Assembly (NCBI GenBank): GCA_036936605.1
Contig: JAUPFV010000005.1
Location: forward strand, 54,456,742 to 54,520,741
DNA: 64,000 nucleotides
Direction of reading: 5' to 3'
Source: Limnanthes douglasii subsp. nivea
Taxonomy: Eukaryota > Streptophyta > Magnoliopsida > Brassicales > Limnanthaceae
The notes beneath the pieces were generated by a model. The model searched no databases, was not told where the DNA came from, and was given only the letters and a program-made list of their open reading frames with translations. Both the position numbers and the translations under genes were made by a program. This document shows, piece by piece, positions 20,961-33,823 of the stretch (positions within the stretch are counted from its first letter, which is position 1; the number at the start of each line of letters is the position of its first letter).

Positions 20961-22440
20961 ATAATTCAGTGGGTTTATCACAAAAGACATACATTAATAG
21001 TATGCTACCGTATTATGGTGTAGAAATGACAAACATGTAATATACTTAAGCTGATTGAGATATGTTTTCTTAGTCAACATCTCAAGACTAATTTTAGAAA
21101 TTTGTGAGATACAAAAAACGTTATATGTTTTATGAATTGAACTTTTAATGTATACTAGTGTTAATTGAATGTACAGTATATAATTCATATCTTAAGTAAA
21201 TACTTAAGTATTCTAGGGATGGACCATTATCAAATGCCACTTCAGTCAAAAAATATTCAGTATTCAAAATTGTATGATAACATAAAAAACAGGTAATTAA
21301 AGAGATATTTTTAAAATGACTTTATATGTAGATGAATTTTAAATCAAAATGTGTAATTTAGACCTGCACATTTTATGAAAATAAAACTTGCAACACACGT
21401 AATAACATTCGATAAGATAAGGCATTCAATTCCTTATAATAATAAAAATAAGGATAAAGGAAATAAAACAAATTCTTTTATTCAGGTAAGATTATAGTAA
21501 AGTAGAGAGCTTGATCTTTCTCTTTCCATCTCTCTCTACTAAGATTAAAACATTCATAGTCGTTCATAAATACAACATTTATGTGGGCATTTTTAGTCTA
21601 GAGGATATTCAAATTCCGTAGAATTGTTGTTTTAATTTAAATTTTTCAGTTATTTTCAGATTGTATTGTTATTGTATGCATATAGTCAAGCTATTTCAGA
21701 TTAATAATACAATGATTCAGTTTTCAGTTTTGCTATTATTTTTATTTCAGCTTTTAGTTTGCAGATTGTATTGTTATTGTATGTACATAATAAAGTTATC
21801 TCACATTTATAATATAATAATCTAGTTTTCAGTTTTGCTCTTATTTTTTTAAAGTAAGAGATCTCAAGTAAAGTACGACCAGTTAAAAGTTGACATGTAT
21901 TGATTACAGAGTCGTGTCATACTTTCATGTTATATCTCATGAGAATTCATGGTTTATTAAGATGGTAGTTAACAATGAATTTATTATAAAACCATTATAT
22001 ATACGATAAAACGTGGCAGAACCTTTTTGGTTCATTGTTGATTATCATCTGACATTAATAGACATTCACACATTATCCATGAATAACATTATTTTATAAT
22101 GCACAATTCAGATGTATACAATTCACTACACATGAATGATCCAATTGGAAGATTTTAAAAAAAAAATCCAAGATTTGGAATGTTTCATATATGCAAATAC
22201 AAAATATTCATGTATGTCTTTATAAGTTCAATTGATTAAAGTAATAGGTATTAGTTAGCGATATGTCAGATTTTATTATATTTACTATCAAATTGTTCAT
22301 ATTTTATTGGTTTATATTTTTAAAATTAAATATTTATACTAAAAGTTAGTGTTGGAAATCCAATTTTAATTTTTTTAAAAATCAATTTCATTTATATATT
22401 TATTTTTAGTTTAATATAAGATATATAACCAAAACTTGTT
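20961..22440. other. AT-rich intergenic stretch with a 105-bp tandem duplication
   Basis: No gene seen. Positions 21659-21763 and 21764-21868 are an imperfect direct duplication (GATTGTATTGTTATTGTATG start, TTTTCAGTTTTGCT end). Confidence 0.5.
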
Positions 22441-22454
22441 TTTCCTACCTTTTT

Positions 22455-23185
22455 TTATTTTAATAAAAAAGATTGTATCATACAAGTCGAAGTTTGAAAA
22501 AAATCTGAAAGTACCATTGGTTTTATTTTTAATACAAACAAAACTAGATCCATGGATGACATTTTTTGAATTTTTGTTAATTTTATTTCACCATACCCAC
22601 TAACCGTGATCTCGGATCTTTTATCATTAAATTTGTCTTGTCTCACATCTCATACTTTGTTTTACCGTAGTCTCGCATGTTGTAATTAAGAGATGTGAGA
22701 CCATGCATAATGTGATGGAGAGTGCAAGACCAGACATAATGAAATGGACATATATGAAATCAGGCATGATGAAGTGAAGAGATGAGAGACCAAACATGAT
22801 GAAGTGGATAAATGCAAGATCATGCATGATGAAGTTGATGCGAGAGTCAACATGATGAAGTGGAGAAGCAAGACAAGGCATGTTGAAGTGGAGAGATGCG
22901 AGATAACTACTACTTTATGATAAATATGCAAAGACCAAACCATGTATTATTAATCATGCGAGACCAGTCATGATTAAAGTTGGTAGATGTAAGATATGTA
23001 CTACTTGACAATAAAGATGCGAGACTAAGGTTACTAGTTTTGACAAAAAAAAAGTTAAAAAAAAAATATATCATTCATGAATCTAGTTTTATTCGTTTTA
23101 AAAAAATAAAGTCGATTATACTTTCGATTTTTTTTCCAAGCTACCATTTGAAAGATACAAGCTTTTTAATAGATAAACATAATAA
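22455..23185. mobile_element. Inverted-repeat element with internal minisatellite (copy 1)
   Basis: The left flank (about 22455-22565, with AACAAAACTAGATCCATG) and the right flank (about 23075-23185, with CATGAATCTAGTTTTATTCG) are inverted copies of each other over roughly 100 bp at perhaps 75% identity by eye. Between them, 22690-22990 holds about eight diverged copies of a roughly 30-bp unit (CATGATGAAGTGGA...GATGCGAGACCA). No transposase frame; the minus-strand ORFs here are repeat translations. This looks like a non-autonomous DNA transposon or foldback element. Confidence 0.6.
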
Positions 23186-23269
23186 ATAAAATAAGAAAAA
23201 GAAGATTTGGGAAAGTTTGAGATGAAAGAAATTTGAGAGGAAAGAAGATATTTATAATCAATATCATAA

Positions 23270-26200
23270 CCAAACTACCATCCACCACCGCTGATACTCT
23301 TCCAACTATCACGCCACTGTGCCATCTTCGTCATGATTGGTTATGATAGCCTTACCATCCTTGCTCAACCTCCAGTCAATTTCCTTCACACTCCCATCAC
23401 ACACCAAACCCAACACATCCATCATCAAACAAGATATAACCAACAACTATCATTGAACATCAAAAACTGTCATCCTCCGATCAACACATTCCCTGTTTCC
23501 AACTCTTAATAAAGAACTAAGCAAGATCAAAGATGATCAAATGATTAACTCACCAGTTTCACAAAACCTTAGCCAATTTCTTCCAGATAATCCAAATATC
23601 AATAACATCCCCAACAAGCTACCACAAAACAATAACATCAGATCTTTTGTAAATGTTCTGTCAAAATCTACATCAAAACTTAACCTAGTTATACATTAAA
23701 AAAATTCCAGCCATCCAATTAACTAAATTATACAAATCAATTAAGTTAAGTTCATTAAATCATACATTGGTTGGAAAATTCTCACAAGGTAGACCCATGG
23801 TGAATCAAATACAACACTTTTTATATGGCCTTGGAGTTGCTGGTGATTATAACATATCAATCTAGGACCCTCGTCATGTACTTCTTGAATTTGATCTACT
23901 GGAAGACTATATAAATTTATAGAAATGATCAGTCTGGTATATAGGTCATCTTACCATGAGAATCTTAAAATGGTCTCCCATGTTCAATCCCACGGTTGAA
24001 TCACATGTTTCACCAGTTTGGATATCCCTTCCTTACTTTGTTAAACATATGTATTATAAGTAATCGATTTTATTTATAGTCAGTTTCATCAGTAAAACTT
24101 TCAAAGTTTGGGTTCCACCAAAGAACAAAGCTATGTTCAATGTTTGTAGGGCTTGGGTAGAGATACACGTCACACTGGATATGATCCCTAAAATTTAGGT
24201 TAAATTTGAAAATAAATCTAAACTATCATAAAAGGATGGTTAATAGCAAAAGATTATATATGATAATCTTCCTTTCTGATGCCATGTATGTAACCATCTA
24301 GGACATAATGATTCAAAATACAATAAAACTAATACATTTAAATAAACATGCCTTTAAATATTTAATTGATATGACACTCACACTCGTTAGTTGGAATGTG
24401 AGAGGAGTGGGTAAGACAGTGACTATGTGAAGACTTCAAGTTATCAAAATATCATAACAAGTTAAATTTTTAAATGTTCAAGAACTTATGTTATCAATTG
24501 AGAAAATTGAACAAGTATCCAAGCAACTTGGTTTCAAAAAATGCTCAATCAATTAAATAGAAAAAATATTGACTTTTTTGGCAATATGATTACAAAGTTG
24601 AAACAATCACAAATCATGATCAGTTTTTTCAATGTGAAAGTCGTTCATACATCTTTCAACAAAACATTCTTAATTACTATAGTTTATGAAAAAGAAACTA
24701 AAAATGTAATTATGGACCTATGGGATGGATTGAGAAACATTTTAAAACTTTCTCTGGTTTGCGCTATTTGGAGATTTCAATGCAATCACGTATTCTAATG
24801 AATAACTAATCCGTTCCACCATTTTCTCTAGTAGTATATATGAATTTAATCAAGTTATTCAAGACTACTCTTTGAAAGATGCATGATATATTGGATCTAG
24901 ATTCACATGGTCAAACTAGAGAAAATAGAAGAGACTAGATATGTTACTTTATAACTCAGCTTGGCTCAACTACTTTGAATCAACTAAAGTTCACCACATG
25001 AACCGAACATGATCGGATCATTCTCCTTTTAACATCAATATATCAATTGAAATTATTAAAGTTAAGTCATATTTTAAGTTCCAAAATATGTGGATACTAC
25101 ATCCAGAATTTCTTAATGTTTTAAAGCAAAGTTGGCAATATGATATGTTTGATTCTCATGTTTACATTTTCTGGAACAAACTCAAAAGACTAAAATATAA
25201 ACTTAAAGCCTGGAATTGGTCTACTTTTAGGAATGTATTTGATGTTTTAGCTAAATGTAAAGAAGAGATTCAGTATTTAGAAAGGTGCCTAGAACTCAAT
25301 CAATCTACGAAAGACCTGCTTAAAGACTCTAATGCAAAGCTATTCACCTACAATTTATTGCTAGAGAAGAAACCTATTGACAACATAAAAGTGGGGTTAA
25401 TTGGATGAAATCAAGTGATAAAATACAAAAAGCTTTCACAACTTTGTTAAAAATGAGAGAAATAAATACTATACATGAAATTCAAGATCAAAACCAATGG
25501 ATCACTGGTCAAGTTGAGATTAAGAAATCAGCAATAAATTACTTTAATAATATCTTAAATATCCTCTCTCTCAAAATAGGAACTTGGATTCTATTCTTGG
25601 CATTATACCTAAGCTGGTGAATAACATTAATAATAACATGATTTTTGTTATTCCTACTAAAGAAGAAATCTATACCTCATTGAAAAATAGTATAGCTGGT
25701 GTTGACGGATTCAACACTTAATTCTTCTTAGTTTGCTAGAATATCACCAGCAAGGATATAAGTGATGCAATCACCTCATTTTTTCAACACTAATTAGTTC
25801 CTCAAGGTATTTTTTCCAACAACCATATGCTTCATATCCAAAGAATAATCCCCTAAATCCTGGAACTAATATAGGCCAATCGGTCTTTGTACAGTCTTTA
25901 ACAAAATCCTTTACAAGATGCTTAATGACACACTAGCTAAAATACTACTTAAACTCATCTCAACTGCAAACGTGGTTTTATTAAAGGCAGAAATATACAA
26001 GATAACATATTACGCACCCAATAAATGGCATATCATATTAACAAAAAGATAAGATGAGGTAATATCATGATTAAAACCGACATGAGCAAGACATTAGACA
26101 TAATTAGTTTCACTTTTATCTTTATTATACTCGAGGCATTTTAATTTGATCAAAGATGAATTGGTGATTAAGACATATATAAGTTATGTATGTTATTCCA

Positions 26201-28790
26201 TTATTGTTAATAGTATTCTTCATAGTTATTTCAAATCAACTAATGATGTGAGGGAAAGAGACCCCATATCACATATTTTATTCATGTTGACTGGAGAATA
26301 TCTTATTAGAGGTCTGCAAATCCTATATGATAAGCATAGGAGCCTACAATACCATATATGAAGTTTAATTAGCAAACCTTGTCTCGCATATGTTAATGAT
26401 CTTCTTATCTTCACTAGTGGTTCCTCCAATAACATTAGTAGGATCTGTAATTTCTTGAATCAATATGAAACATATTGAGGCCAATTAATTAGCAATAACA
26501 AATCCTTTTTCATTACTTCAGCCAAAATGTCAGTTTCTAGAGTTAATGTCCTAAAAAGACTCATTGGATTTCATCATGACAATTACCTACCTTAGTATAT
26601 ATATCCACACAAATAACTCAGCCTCTAACTATGATTATCTTGATGAATATGATAAGAATAAAAATTCAAGAATGAGATAACAATATTTTGTCATTCGGTG
26701 CAAGGCTCCCTTTGGTTCAAACTGTTTTAATGCCCAGTCCTATATACTTTCTTCAGAGTTGTATTCTTCCTAAGTCTGGCATATGTTAATGATCTTTTTA
26801 TCTTCACTAGTGGTTCCTCCAATAACATTAGTAGGATCTGTAATTTCTTGAATCAATATGGAAAATATTGAGGCCAATTAATTAGCAATAACAAATCCTT
26901 TTTTATTGCTTCAGCCAAAATGTCAGTTTCGAGAGTTAATATCCTGAAAAGACTCATTGGATTTTATCATGACAATTACCTACCTTAGTATACACATCTA
27001 TACAAATAACTCAGCCTCTAACTATGATTATCTTGATGAATATGATAAGAATAAAAACTCAAGAATGGGATAACAATATTTTATCATTCGGTGGAAGGCT
27101 CACTTTGATTCAAACCGTTTTAATGCCCGTTCCTATATACTTTCTTCAGAGTTGTATTCTTCTTAAGTCTATCATTAACAAAATTGAGAAAACGTGTAAT
27201 CGGTATTTATGGGGCATTACTGATGGAAAAAATGCATGACGTTAGTCCAATTGGAAAGATCTATGTAAACCATACAAAGAAGGGGGACTTCACTCATAAA
27301 ACTTGAAGATATACATGATGTTTTTTCCTATAAAATAGGGTTTTAATTCAGGAACAACTCAATGTTATGGGTTCAGTTTTTACATTCTATTTACTACATT
27401 AACCAATATCCTCTTCTAGTCCAGCTCCCAATGAAATATTTTAAAATATATAAAATAATGACTAGAATCAATTCTACAGCTAAACAACTCACTAGCTAGA
27501 AAATTGGCAAAGGCAATATTTATTTTTGGATTGAACGATAGTGTGATAAGAATACATTTATTCAATACAACGATTCATTTGATGATATATTGGAACTTAT
27601 AGCTATATTTTAGAAAGAAAGTGACTGAGATATTGATAAACTAAATTAAAATGTTCTTCCATCTGATATTACCAAAATAATAAAAATCAAAATAAGACAA
27701 GAAGTTGAGAATAAAATACAGTGGACATTATCTAACTACAGAGTTTTCAACACGAAACAAACATGTGAAACTATAAGAAAGAAAATTTTACCTTTTAATA
27801 TGTTTCTTATGCTTTGGAATAATATAACTCTAGAAAATGTTCATTCTTGATTTGGAGACTATTGAAAGGGGGAGGGTTTATAGATTCTACTACGCAAAGT
27901 AGACAAATCCAGCTGACATCTAAGTGCCAATTTTGCAATGACATTGAATCTATTCATCACATGTTTGTTGATTGCAATAATGCATGGAATGTCTAGAAAT
28001 TCTTTTTAGGTTTTTTAGATCTTCATATCTAAGCATATGATTATCTCTCACCTAATCAGACCTTGTATTGGTCCACCAAGTAAGAGAATCACATAAGAAA
28101 AATCATTCCTACCATCATTTGTTGGTCCATATGGAAAGCAAGGAACAATGCTAAGCGCTAATGTATATCTATTATTTCCAAATCAATGATATCACAAATA
28201 ATCAACATAATAGTCAAGCTTGATAATGCATATCTTTTAAGTCACTCTCATTGGAAATGTGACTTAAGCATTGCTCCTGAACTATATTGCTATTTAAAAT
28301 CAAAGAAAACTCGTTGTCGTTCATTTATTCAATGATATACCCCCACATAGACAAACTAAATTTAAATATAGAAGGTCAAAGTTTAAGTGCATGTGAGGCG
28401 AGTGGAGGAGGTATACTAAGGGACTTGAAATGTGATATCATTTTAGCTTATGAAAGAATTTATGGGAAACAAAACGCTATACTAGTTGAATGCATAGCAT
28501 TGTTGGATGTACTGATTATATGTAATGCAAAAAAAAACATTACAAATTTAGATATAGAAATTGATTCAAATGTGCTATTAGACATGCTTGCTAATAGAAG
28601 AGTACCCTATACATATCTTTACTTATAGAAAAATGTATCCATTAAACATGTTTTTCGTAAACATAATCAAATAGCAGACGAACTTGCTTAAGAAACTCTT
28701 AAAAGAAAAATAAATTAGATTACACCAAATATACTTCCCCAACTCATATATTGTCATGAATTTTCTAGAAAGTCTTAAGATTAGGTATCT
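23270..28790 (+). mobile_element. Decayed LINE (L1/RTE-like plant LINE), plus strand
   Basis: ORF1 remnants: a DUF4283-like region from about 23520 and a zinc-knuckle CHVCNHLGHND near 24280. ORF2 remnants: endonuclease start (LVSWNVRGVGK near 24383, LFGDFNAI-like near 24765), RT (MSKTLDIISF-like near 26085, DLLIFTSGSSNN near 26400 with the catalytic Asp pair damaged), and an RNase H with DIEIDSNVLLDML near 28555 ending about 28690. Frame changes and stops occur every few hundred bases. No clear target duplication or poly(A) tail was found. Confidence 0.78.
26387..27172 (+). repeat. 393-bp tandem duplication inside the decayed LINE
   Basis: 26387-26779 and 26780-27172 are direct copies at about 95% identity by eye, both covering the end of the RT active-site region and the block after it. 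The duplication arose after most decay, because both copies share the same stops. Confidence 0.8.
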
Positions 28791-28799
28791 TTGTACTAG

Positions 28800-29965
28800 T
28801 TTTTAGAGGCATATTAAATAGTTAAAATGTCAGTTCAGAATCAAAAGTGAAGAACTTGATGGTCTATTGAATGGAAGCTGGTATAGTCGACTCTCTTTAT
28901 TTATGCGAATCTATACAAAGAACACATTTCCAGCACAACTTTTACCTTCAAGCTTCAAGATGCTTAACATTTCAATCTACCCTAATCTACAATTCAAAAT
29001 ATTTAAAATTCAAGATGATTGAATCAGAGAAATTACCTACTAAAAAGTATTGAATCCAGCTTTCCATCTTTTTGGAGTTCTTACTTTTCGAATCATTACT
29101 CACAACTAAAACAAAATGAAAAGCATTGATAATGAAAAAGAAAATGTTTTGATTTTTTCTTGAAAGTACCGTTTTTTGAAAATGAAGTGTAAAGATTTTT
29201 TTTGGAAAAAATAAATGGTCATTATTATTATTTCTATGCCTAAATTACTAATTTTAAATATTAAATATTTGCGAAAATTGGCTAAATATATTTTATTCTA
29301 ATACATTTTTTCCCATATATTTTCAATTTTACCAATCAATTTTTTCCTAATTCATTAGGACACTTACCGCAAATTATATCAAAAGTCTCATTCCTAACTT
29401 GTTATTAAAACCTGCACGATTTATATTAATGGTTCAAATTTTAAGATTCGAAATAATTAATTTTGAAGTTTATAGAAAGTAAATTATATAAAAAGTGGCA
29501 CTATCTTTCCTAATATTTTCTACACGAAATTAAAAAGATAGTGCTCATTTCCTTTCCACCCACCAAAACAACCCAATCATGTTGAGCCTTACCCAAATTC
29601 CACATGATTCATTCATTCTAGAAAGTTTAATGCACCAGTCAACTTTTCTTTATTAAAATCTGACTTTTCATATGGTCGTACTTTTTAAGTTTTAAAATTT
29701 ATTTTCAGTTCTCACATTCAAGGATCAATTGGATGAATACTGAAATTTGAGGGACCAGAAAGTAAGTCTTCTTCCCTACTCTATCAGTTGCTTTCTCTCC
29801 ATCCATTTCATTAAATATTAAAAGTGTCAAAACCAGAAACTTATTGACTTCGGACATCAAATTCATATCAAACCGTTTTGGTAAGAAGATATATAATTAT
29901 ATGTATTTATAGGCAAGGGTTGAATTTCTCGGATTTCTATTCTGTCTGGTTTCATTGTAGTAATA
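28800..29965. other. Intergenic region upstream of chorismate mutase
   Basis: No gene. TATA-like words at 29487 (TATATAAAAAG) and 29889 (ATATATAATT) are possible core promoters for the gene starting at 29966; neither is decisive. An in-frame TGA at 29921 limits the start. Confidence 0.4.
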
Positions 29966-31546
29966 ATGTCAGGTGTAATGTTTTTGATAACGCTCATCTT
30001 TTTTACATCTAACAGTGTCGGTGAAGGAAGAAGAAGTAATCCTGTAATGGCTAATCCGGTTTCGGTCTCCGATTCGTTTACACTTGAATCGGTGAGAGTG
30101 TCGCTGATTCGACAAGAAGACACTATCGTTTTCAGTTTGATAGAAAGAGCTAAGTACCCTCTTAATCTTCCTGCGTACGACACTTCCAGCTCCATTCACG
30201 GGTCTGTGATTTCGTTCGTGGTTAAAGAGACTGAAGCTCTTCAATCTAAGGTTTTGTTTTATTTTTTTCTTAAATTAGGTTTTTTTTTTGTTTTCAAATG
30301 TTACATTCAAACATACTGACATTACAATCCGGTATTCCAGTATTATAGCTTAAAATTAGAATTTGTTTTTATTTTAATGAGGTATTAGTTCATATTATTG
30401 TGGTATATGGTACTATCAATTGTACTATGAGTTGTTTGTCAGGTGCTTTTGATAAAATTAGTCATTTGTAATTAGTTTTTTTTTATTTTTTTATAAAGAT
30501 AGTTTTTTTACTATTTATTTTGGTGATTGAGAATTGTTTTTTCTAGTGTTTATGGTTCATCAACTCTTAACTTACTAGAGAATATGTTTGCAGACTGGAA
30601 GATATGTAAACCCTGAGGAAGTTCCGTTTTTCCCGGATCATTTACCATGCTCGCTTTTGCCGCCATATAACTATTCGCAGGTAAAGCTTAAAACATTTCA
30701 TTTTGTTTATGGGATGTTGTGAAGCTAATCTTTTGAACTACTCAAACTGTAGGTTTTGCATCCTGCTGGTGCTTCCGTTAACATAAATAAATCCATTTGG
30801 GAATTCTATCTGAAGGAATTCCTTCCTTTGTTTGTTAAACCGGGCGATGACGGAAACTATGCGTCCACTGCTGCTAGTGATCTTGTATGTTTACAGGTAA
30901 GCCAAAGTGTTCATTTTTTAAAAGTATTTTGTTGTCTTAAACAGATAATAGTGGAATTGAAATAGACCTGTAAATTTACTTTGTAGGCTTTGTCTAGAAG
31001 GATACACTATGGGAAATTTGTAGCTGAGGTCAAATACAGAGAGGCACCACAGGACTACGAGCCCGCGATTCGTGCGCAGGTATGGATATTTTTTGTTAAC
31101 ATAAGCATCCTAAAACTCGGTTCTGGTTTTGACGCAACAAATTACAGTTCCCTATATTGTTCAACTACAATGTTCTAACAACAAATGGTATAGACCTTTA
31201 TATTATTGTCTGAAGACAACCTACTCGTTTTATACCAAACGCTTACAGTTCTCTCTTGTACTTTATATGCATTGGTTGTTATATAAGCGTTAATGTCGCA
31301 AGTCGGTTATTTCAGGATAGAGATGGTCTAATGAAGCTATTGACATTTGAGGACGTAGAAAAATCAGTACAAAGGAGGGTTGAAAAGAAAGCAATGATAT
31401 TCGGGCAAGAGGTGACCCTTGATCACAAACAGACTGAACCGAAATACAAAGTGGATCCATCGGCAGCTTCTCGCCTCTATAAAGACTGGGTTATTCCGCT
31501 CACAAAGCTTGTTCAAGTTGAGTACCTTCTTCGACGGCTCGATTGA
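29966..31546 (+). CDS. CM2: Chorismate mutase, CM2-like, five exons, with hydrophobic N-terminus
   Basis: Converts chorismate to prephenate, the committed step to phenylalanine and tyrosine. Exons: 29966-30250, 30594-30680, 30753-30896, 30987-31079, 31316-31546; all introns GT-AG and phase 0; 279 residues. Diagnostic blocks are SLIRQEDTIVFSLIERAKYP (residues 46-65), LHPAGASVNINKSIW, FVKPGDDGNYASTAASDL, LSRRIHYGKFVAEVKYREAP, KYKVDPSAASRLY and the C-terminal VEYLLRRLD. These match the plant all-helical AroQ type and are nearer the cytosolic CM2 than plastid CM1. Odd point: instead of a short start it opens with MSGVMFLITLIFFTSNSVGE, which looks like a secretory signal. An in-frame TGA upstream supports this Met. 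Confidence 0.95.
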
Positions 31547-32191
31547 AGACCTCTCAAGCTTACATTTATAATTTAAACAGTGTGAAATTACAATAGTTCA
31601 TTATTTTGAAACAGCGATCTGATTTGATACCGTCTGGCAAAACTCGATGTAATTTTTTTGTGCTAACTAGTTAATTTACTGTTTGTGGAATGGTGGATGC
31701 TACTGTAATGGTTATATTTTGGTAGGTTTAAATCCATGATTTGTTTTTTTACGATGATCTTTAAGGCAAGGGTCTGCAACAGGATATTCATATGGCTCTC
31801 AATTTTAGACTAGTTTTAAAAAATATTGTCCTACTTTAATAATCATTATAGTACAAAATATCAAATTTAATACTATTCATTGTTTTCTAGTAGTTATGTT
31901 TCTTTTTTTCATTTTATATAAAAAAAAAACTCACTTGTTATATTTTTTTTGGGTGTAAAAAAAATCAGTTTTATATTAAAAAAATTATTTTAAAACTCTA
32001 AGACTTATACCTGCTTTAGATTTTGATTTGAAATTTAAAAAGCATTGAAACCAAAGTAAAAAGTTATATATACGATTTCATTAGTTTTAACTAAATATAT
32101 ATTAGTTAAAGTTTAACCGGTATAAACGATGGTTTGAATTAATTTGGTTTATAAATAATTATCGGGGCAATCTATGCTCTTAAAAATTTCG
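31547..32191. other. 3' flank of chorismate mutase
   Basis: The 3' untranslated region followed by AT-rich DNA; no gene. It ends at the LINE target site. Confidence 0.5.
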
Positions 32192-32205
32192 GTTTATGGA
32201 TACTT
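32192..32205. repeat. Left target-site duplication of the minus-strand LINE
   Basis: GTTTATGGATACTT here and at 38016-38029. The left copy is followed by T residues, the complement of the LINE poly(A) end. Confidence 0.85.
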
Positions 32206-32553
32206 TTTTTTTAATCAAAAGAAAGACTATATTAATAAAATGGAATGTTTTACAAATAGAAGGGTCTAAAGAAATAAGCCCAAAAATTACAAACAGAAGA
32301 AGAAAATGGCGCCAAATTTCCCGCCTAAACTAAAGAACCCAAAAATGAACAAGGAATCAAAGATCAGCACCCAAGATCATAGCTCCAGCACCTTCAAAGC
32401 ATCAGACTCTTTGACTTCCAAGCAATAAAGACACCCTCCACCACTCCATATCAACAAGCTCTCAACATTGCAAAACCAACAGCATCAGCAAGCTAAATAA
32501 CATCACCAACAAATCTGCAAGACCGAAACAAACTCCAGCAGTATCCATACTTA

Positions 32554-33817
32554 CTAAACAACATAACCTAAGCTCAAACTCTCAAGAAAAGTTAGAGCAA
32601 GCAAATCGGAAGGAGCATTATGCTGCTGAAAATAGAGTTTTTGCTTGCACTTCAGGGTCCATTTGTCTAGCCAATCGGCAGCTTGATTCTGGACCCTTGA
32701 AATGTGCCTAATACTCATATTTCTATCAAGAAGATTACGACAGAAACTAAGATTAGGATCCTCAAAACCGGATCTGGAATTAATAGCAAGTCTTAACAAG
32801 AAGGAGAGAATCTGACTCAATATCTACACTTAGCCAATTGTTCTTGTGACAAACAGAAAGACCCTGAAGCAAAGCAAGAGTTTCAGCTTGAAGAGGAGAC
32901 ACTTTACCTATTAAATTTCCATAAGCTTGCAAAATGTCTCCTTCGCTGTTTCTGAAAAGCATTGCCGACGCAGCCTCACCATTGAAAGCACAGGAGGCAT
33001 CGGCATTCAACTTTAAACGAGGCTGAATAGGTGGAATCCATCTGAGATATTGAGGTATGCTTCTCTTTTCACTAGTTCTACAACCTAAGATCACTCCAGC
33101 CTCCCTAGCATTAGACCAATGCTTGTAACTGAGATTACCATTAACATCTGCACTTTTAACAACATTAATAATACAGTCAATAGCCAATGAAATACTTAAG
33201 AGCTTATGCTTGAAAGTATTTCTAGCCTTCCAAACCACCCAACATATCACTTGAGGCACAAGGTGAGTAACATGAAATTTGGTCTTAGAAAACCAAAACC
33301 AGCATCTAAGGAGATGAGACAAAACCATAGATCTTCTAATTCTGATTTTAAAAGTGCAAGAGAACCAATTCCAAATCTGCCATGCAAAGATGCAATTAAC
33401 AAAAACATGATTCTTATCCTCACTGTTGTCACAAAACACACACTTAGAAGCTAGATTCACATGTCTTCTCATCATAACACTATCAAGAGGAATAAAATTA
33501 TGAAGAAGTTTCCATGTCATGAAAGAAAATTTCCTAGGGATTTTAGAGTTCCAGATTATCTTAAAAAGAGCAGAATAGTTATACTTAGCTCTTATGCTCT
33601 CCCAGGTTTGCTTGAAGTTAAATTCCCCATTATCAGAAAGCCTCCAGCTGATAACATCATCTTTATCTGTTATTTGAAGCTTGTTGATCATGGCCAATCT
33701 ATTAGGCCCAATGCTTTCCTGCACCTCATTCAAACACCAAGAGTTGTTTTGCCAAAAAATATTAACATTTACATCAAGATACCAATATATATTGTGCTCA
33801 GAAGCAATAGCAGGCAA
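32554..33817 (-). pseudogene. LINE ORF2, C-terminal zf-RVT and RNase H region
   Basis: Continues the RT frame after a TAG at about 33821. The zinc-binding reverse-transcriptase-associated region has KCVFCDNSEDKNHVFVNC (about 33440-33385). An RNase H follows: LNADASCAF (about 33010), PLQAETLALLQGL (about 32895) and DIESDSLLLV (about 32820). A frame change near 32800 moves the end of RNase H into another frame, which holds RVQNQAADWLDKW and ends at 32554. Confidence 0.85.
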
Positions 33818-33823
33818 GCTATG

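Noticed and set aside
22627..22943. Two minus-strand ORFs with repeated HFIM/TSSC-like units
   Set aside because: Both are translations of the minisatellite in different frames; neither has a domain or a stable frame advantage.
29863..30244. Two minus-strand ORFs over the first chorismate mutase exon
   Set aside because: They are shadows of a recognised exon with correct splice sites.
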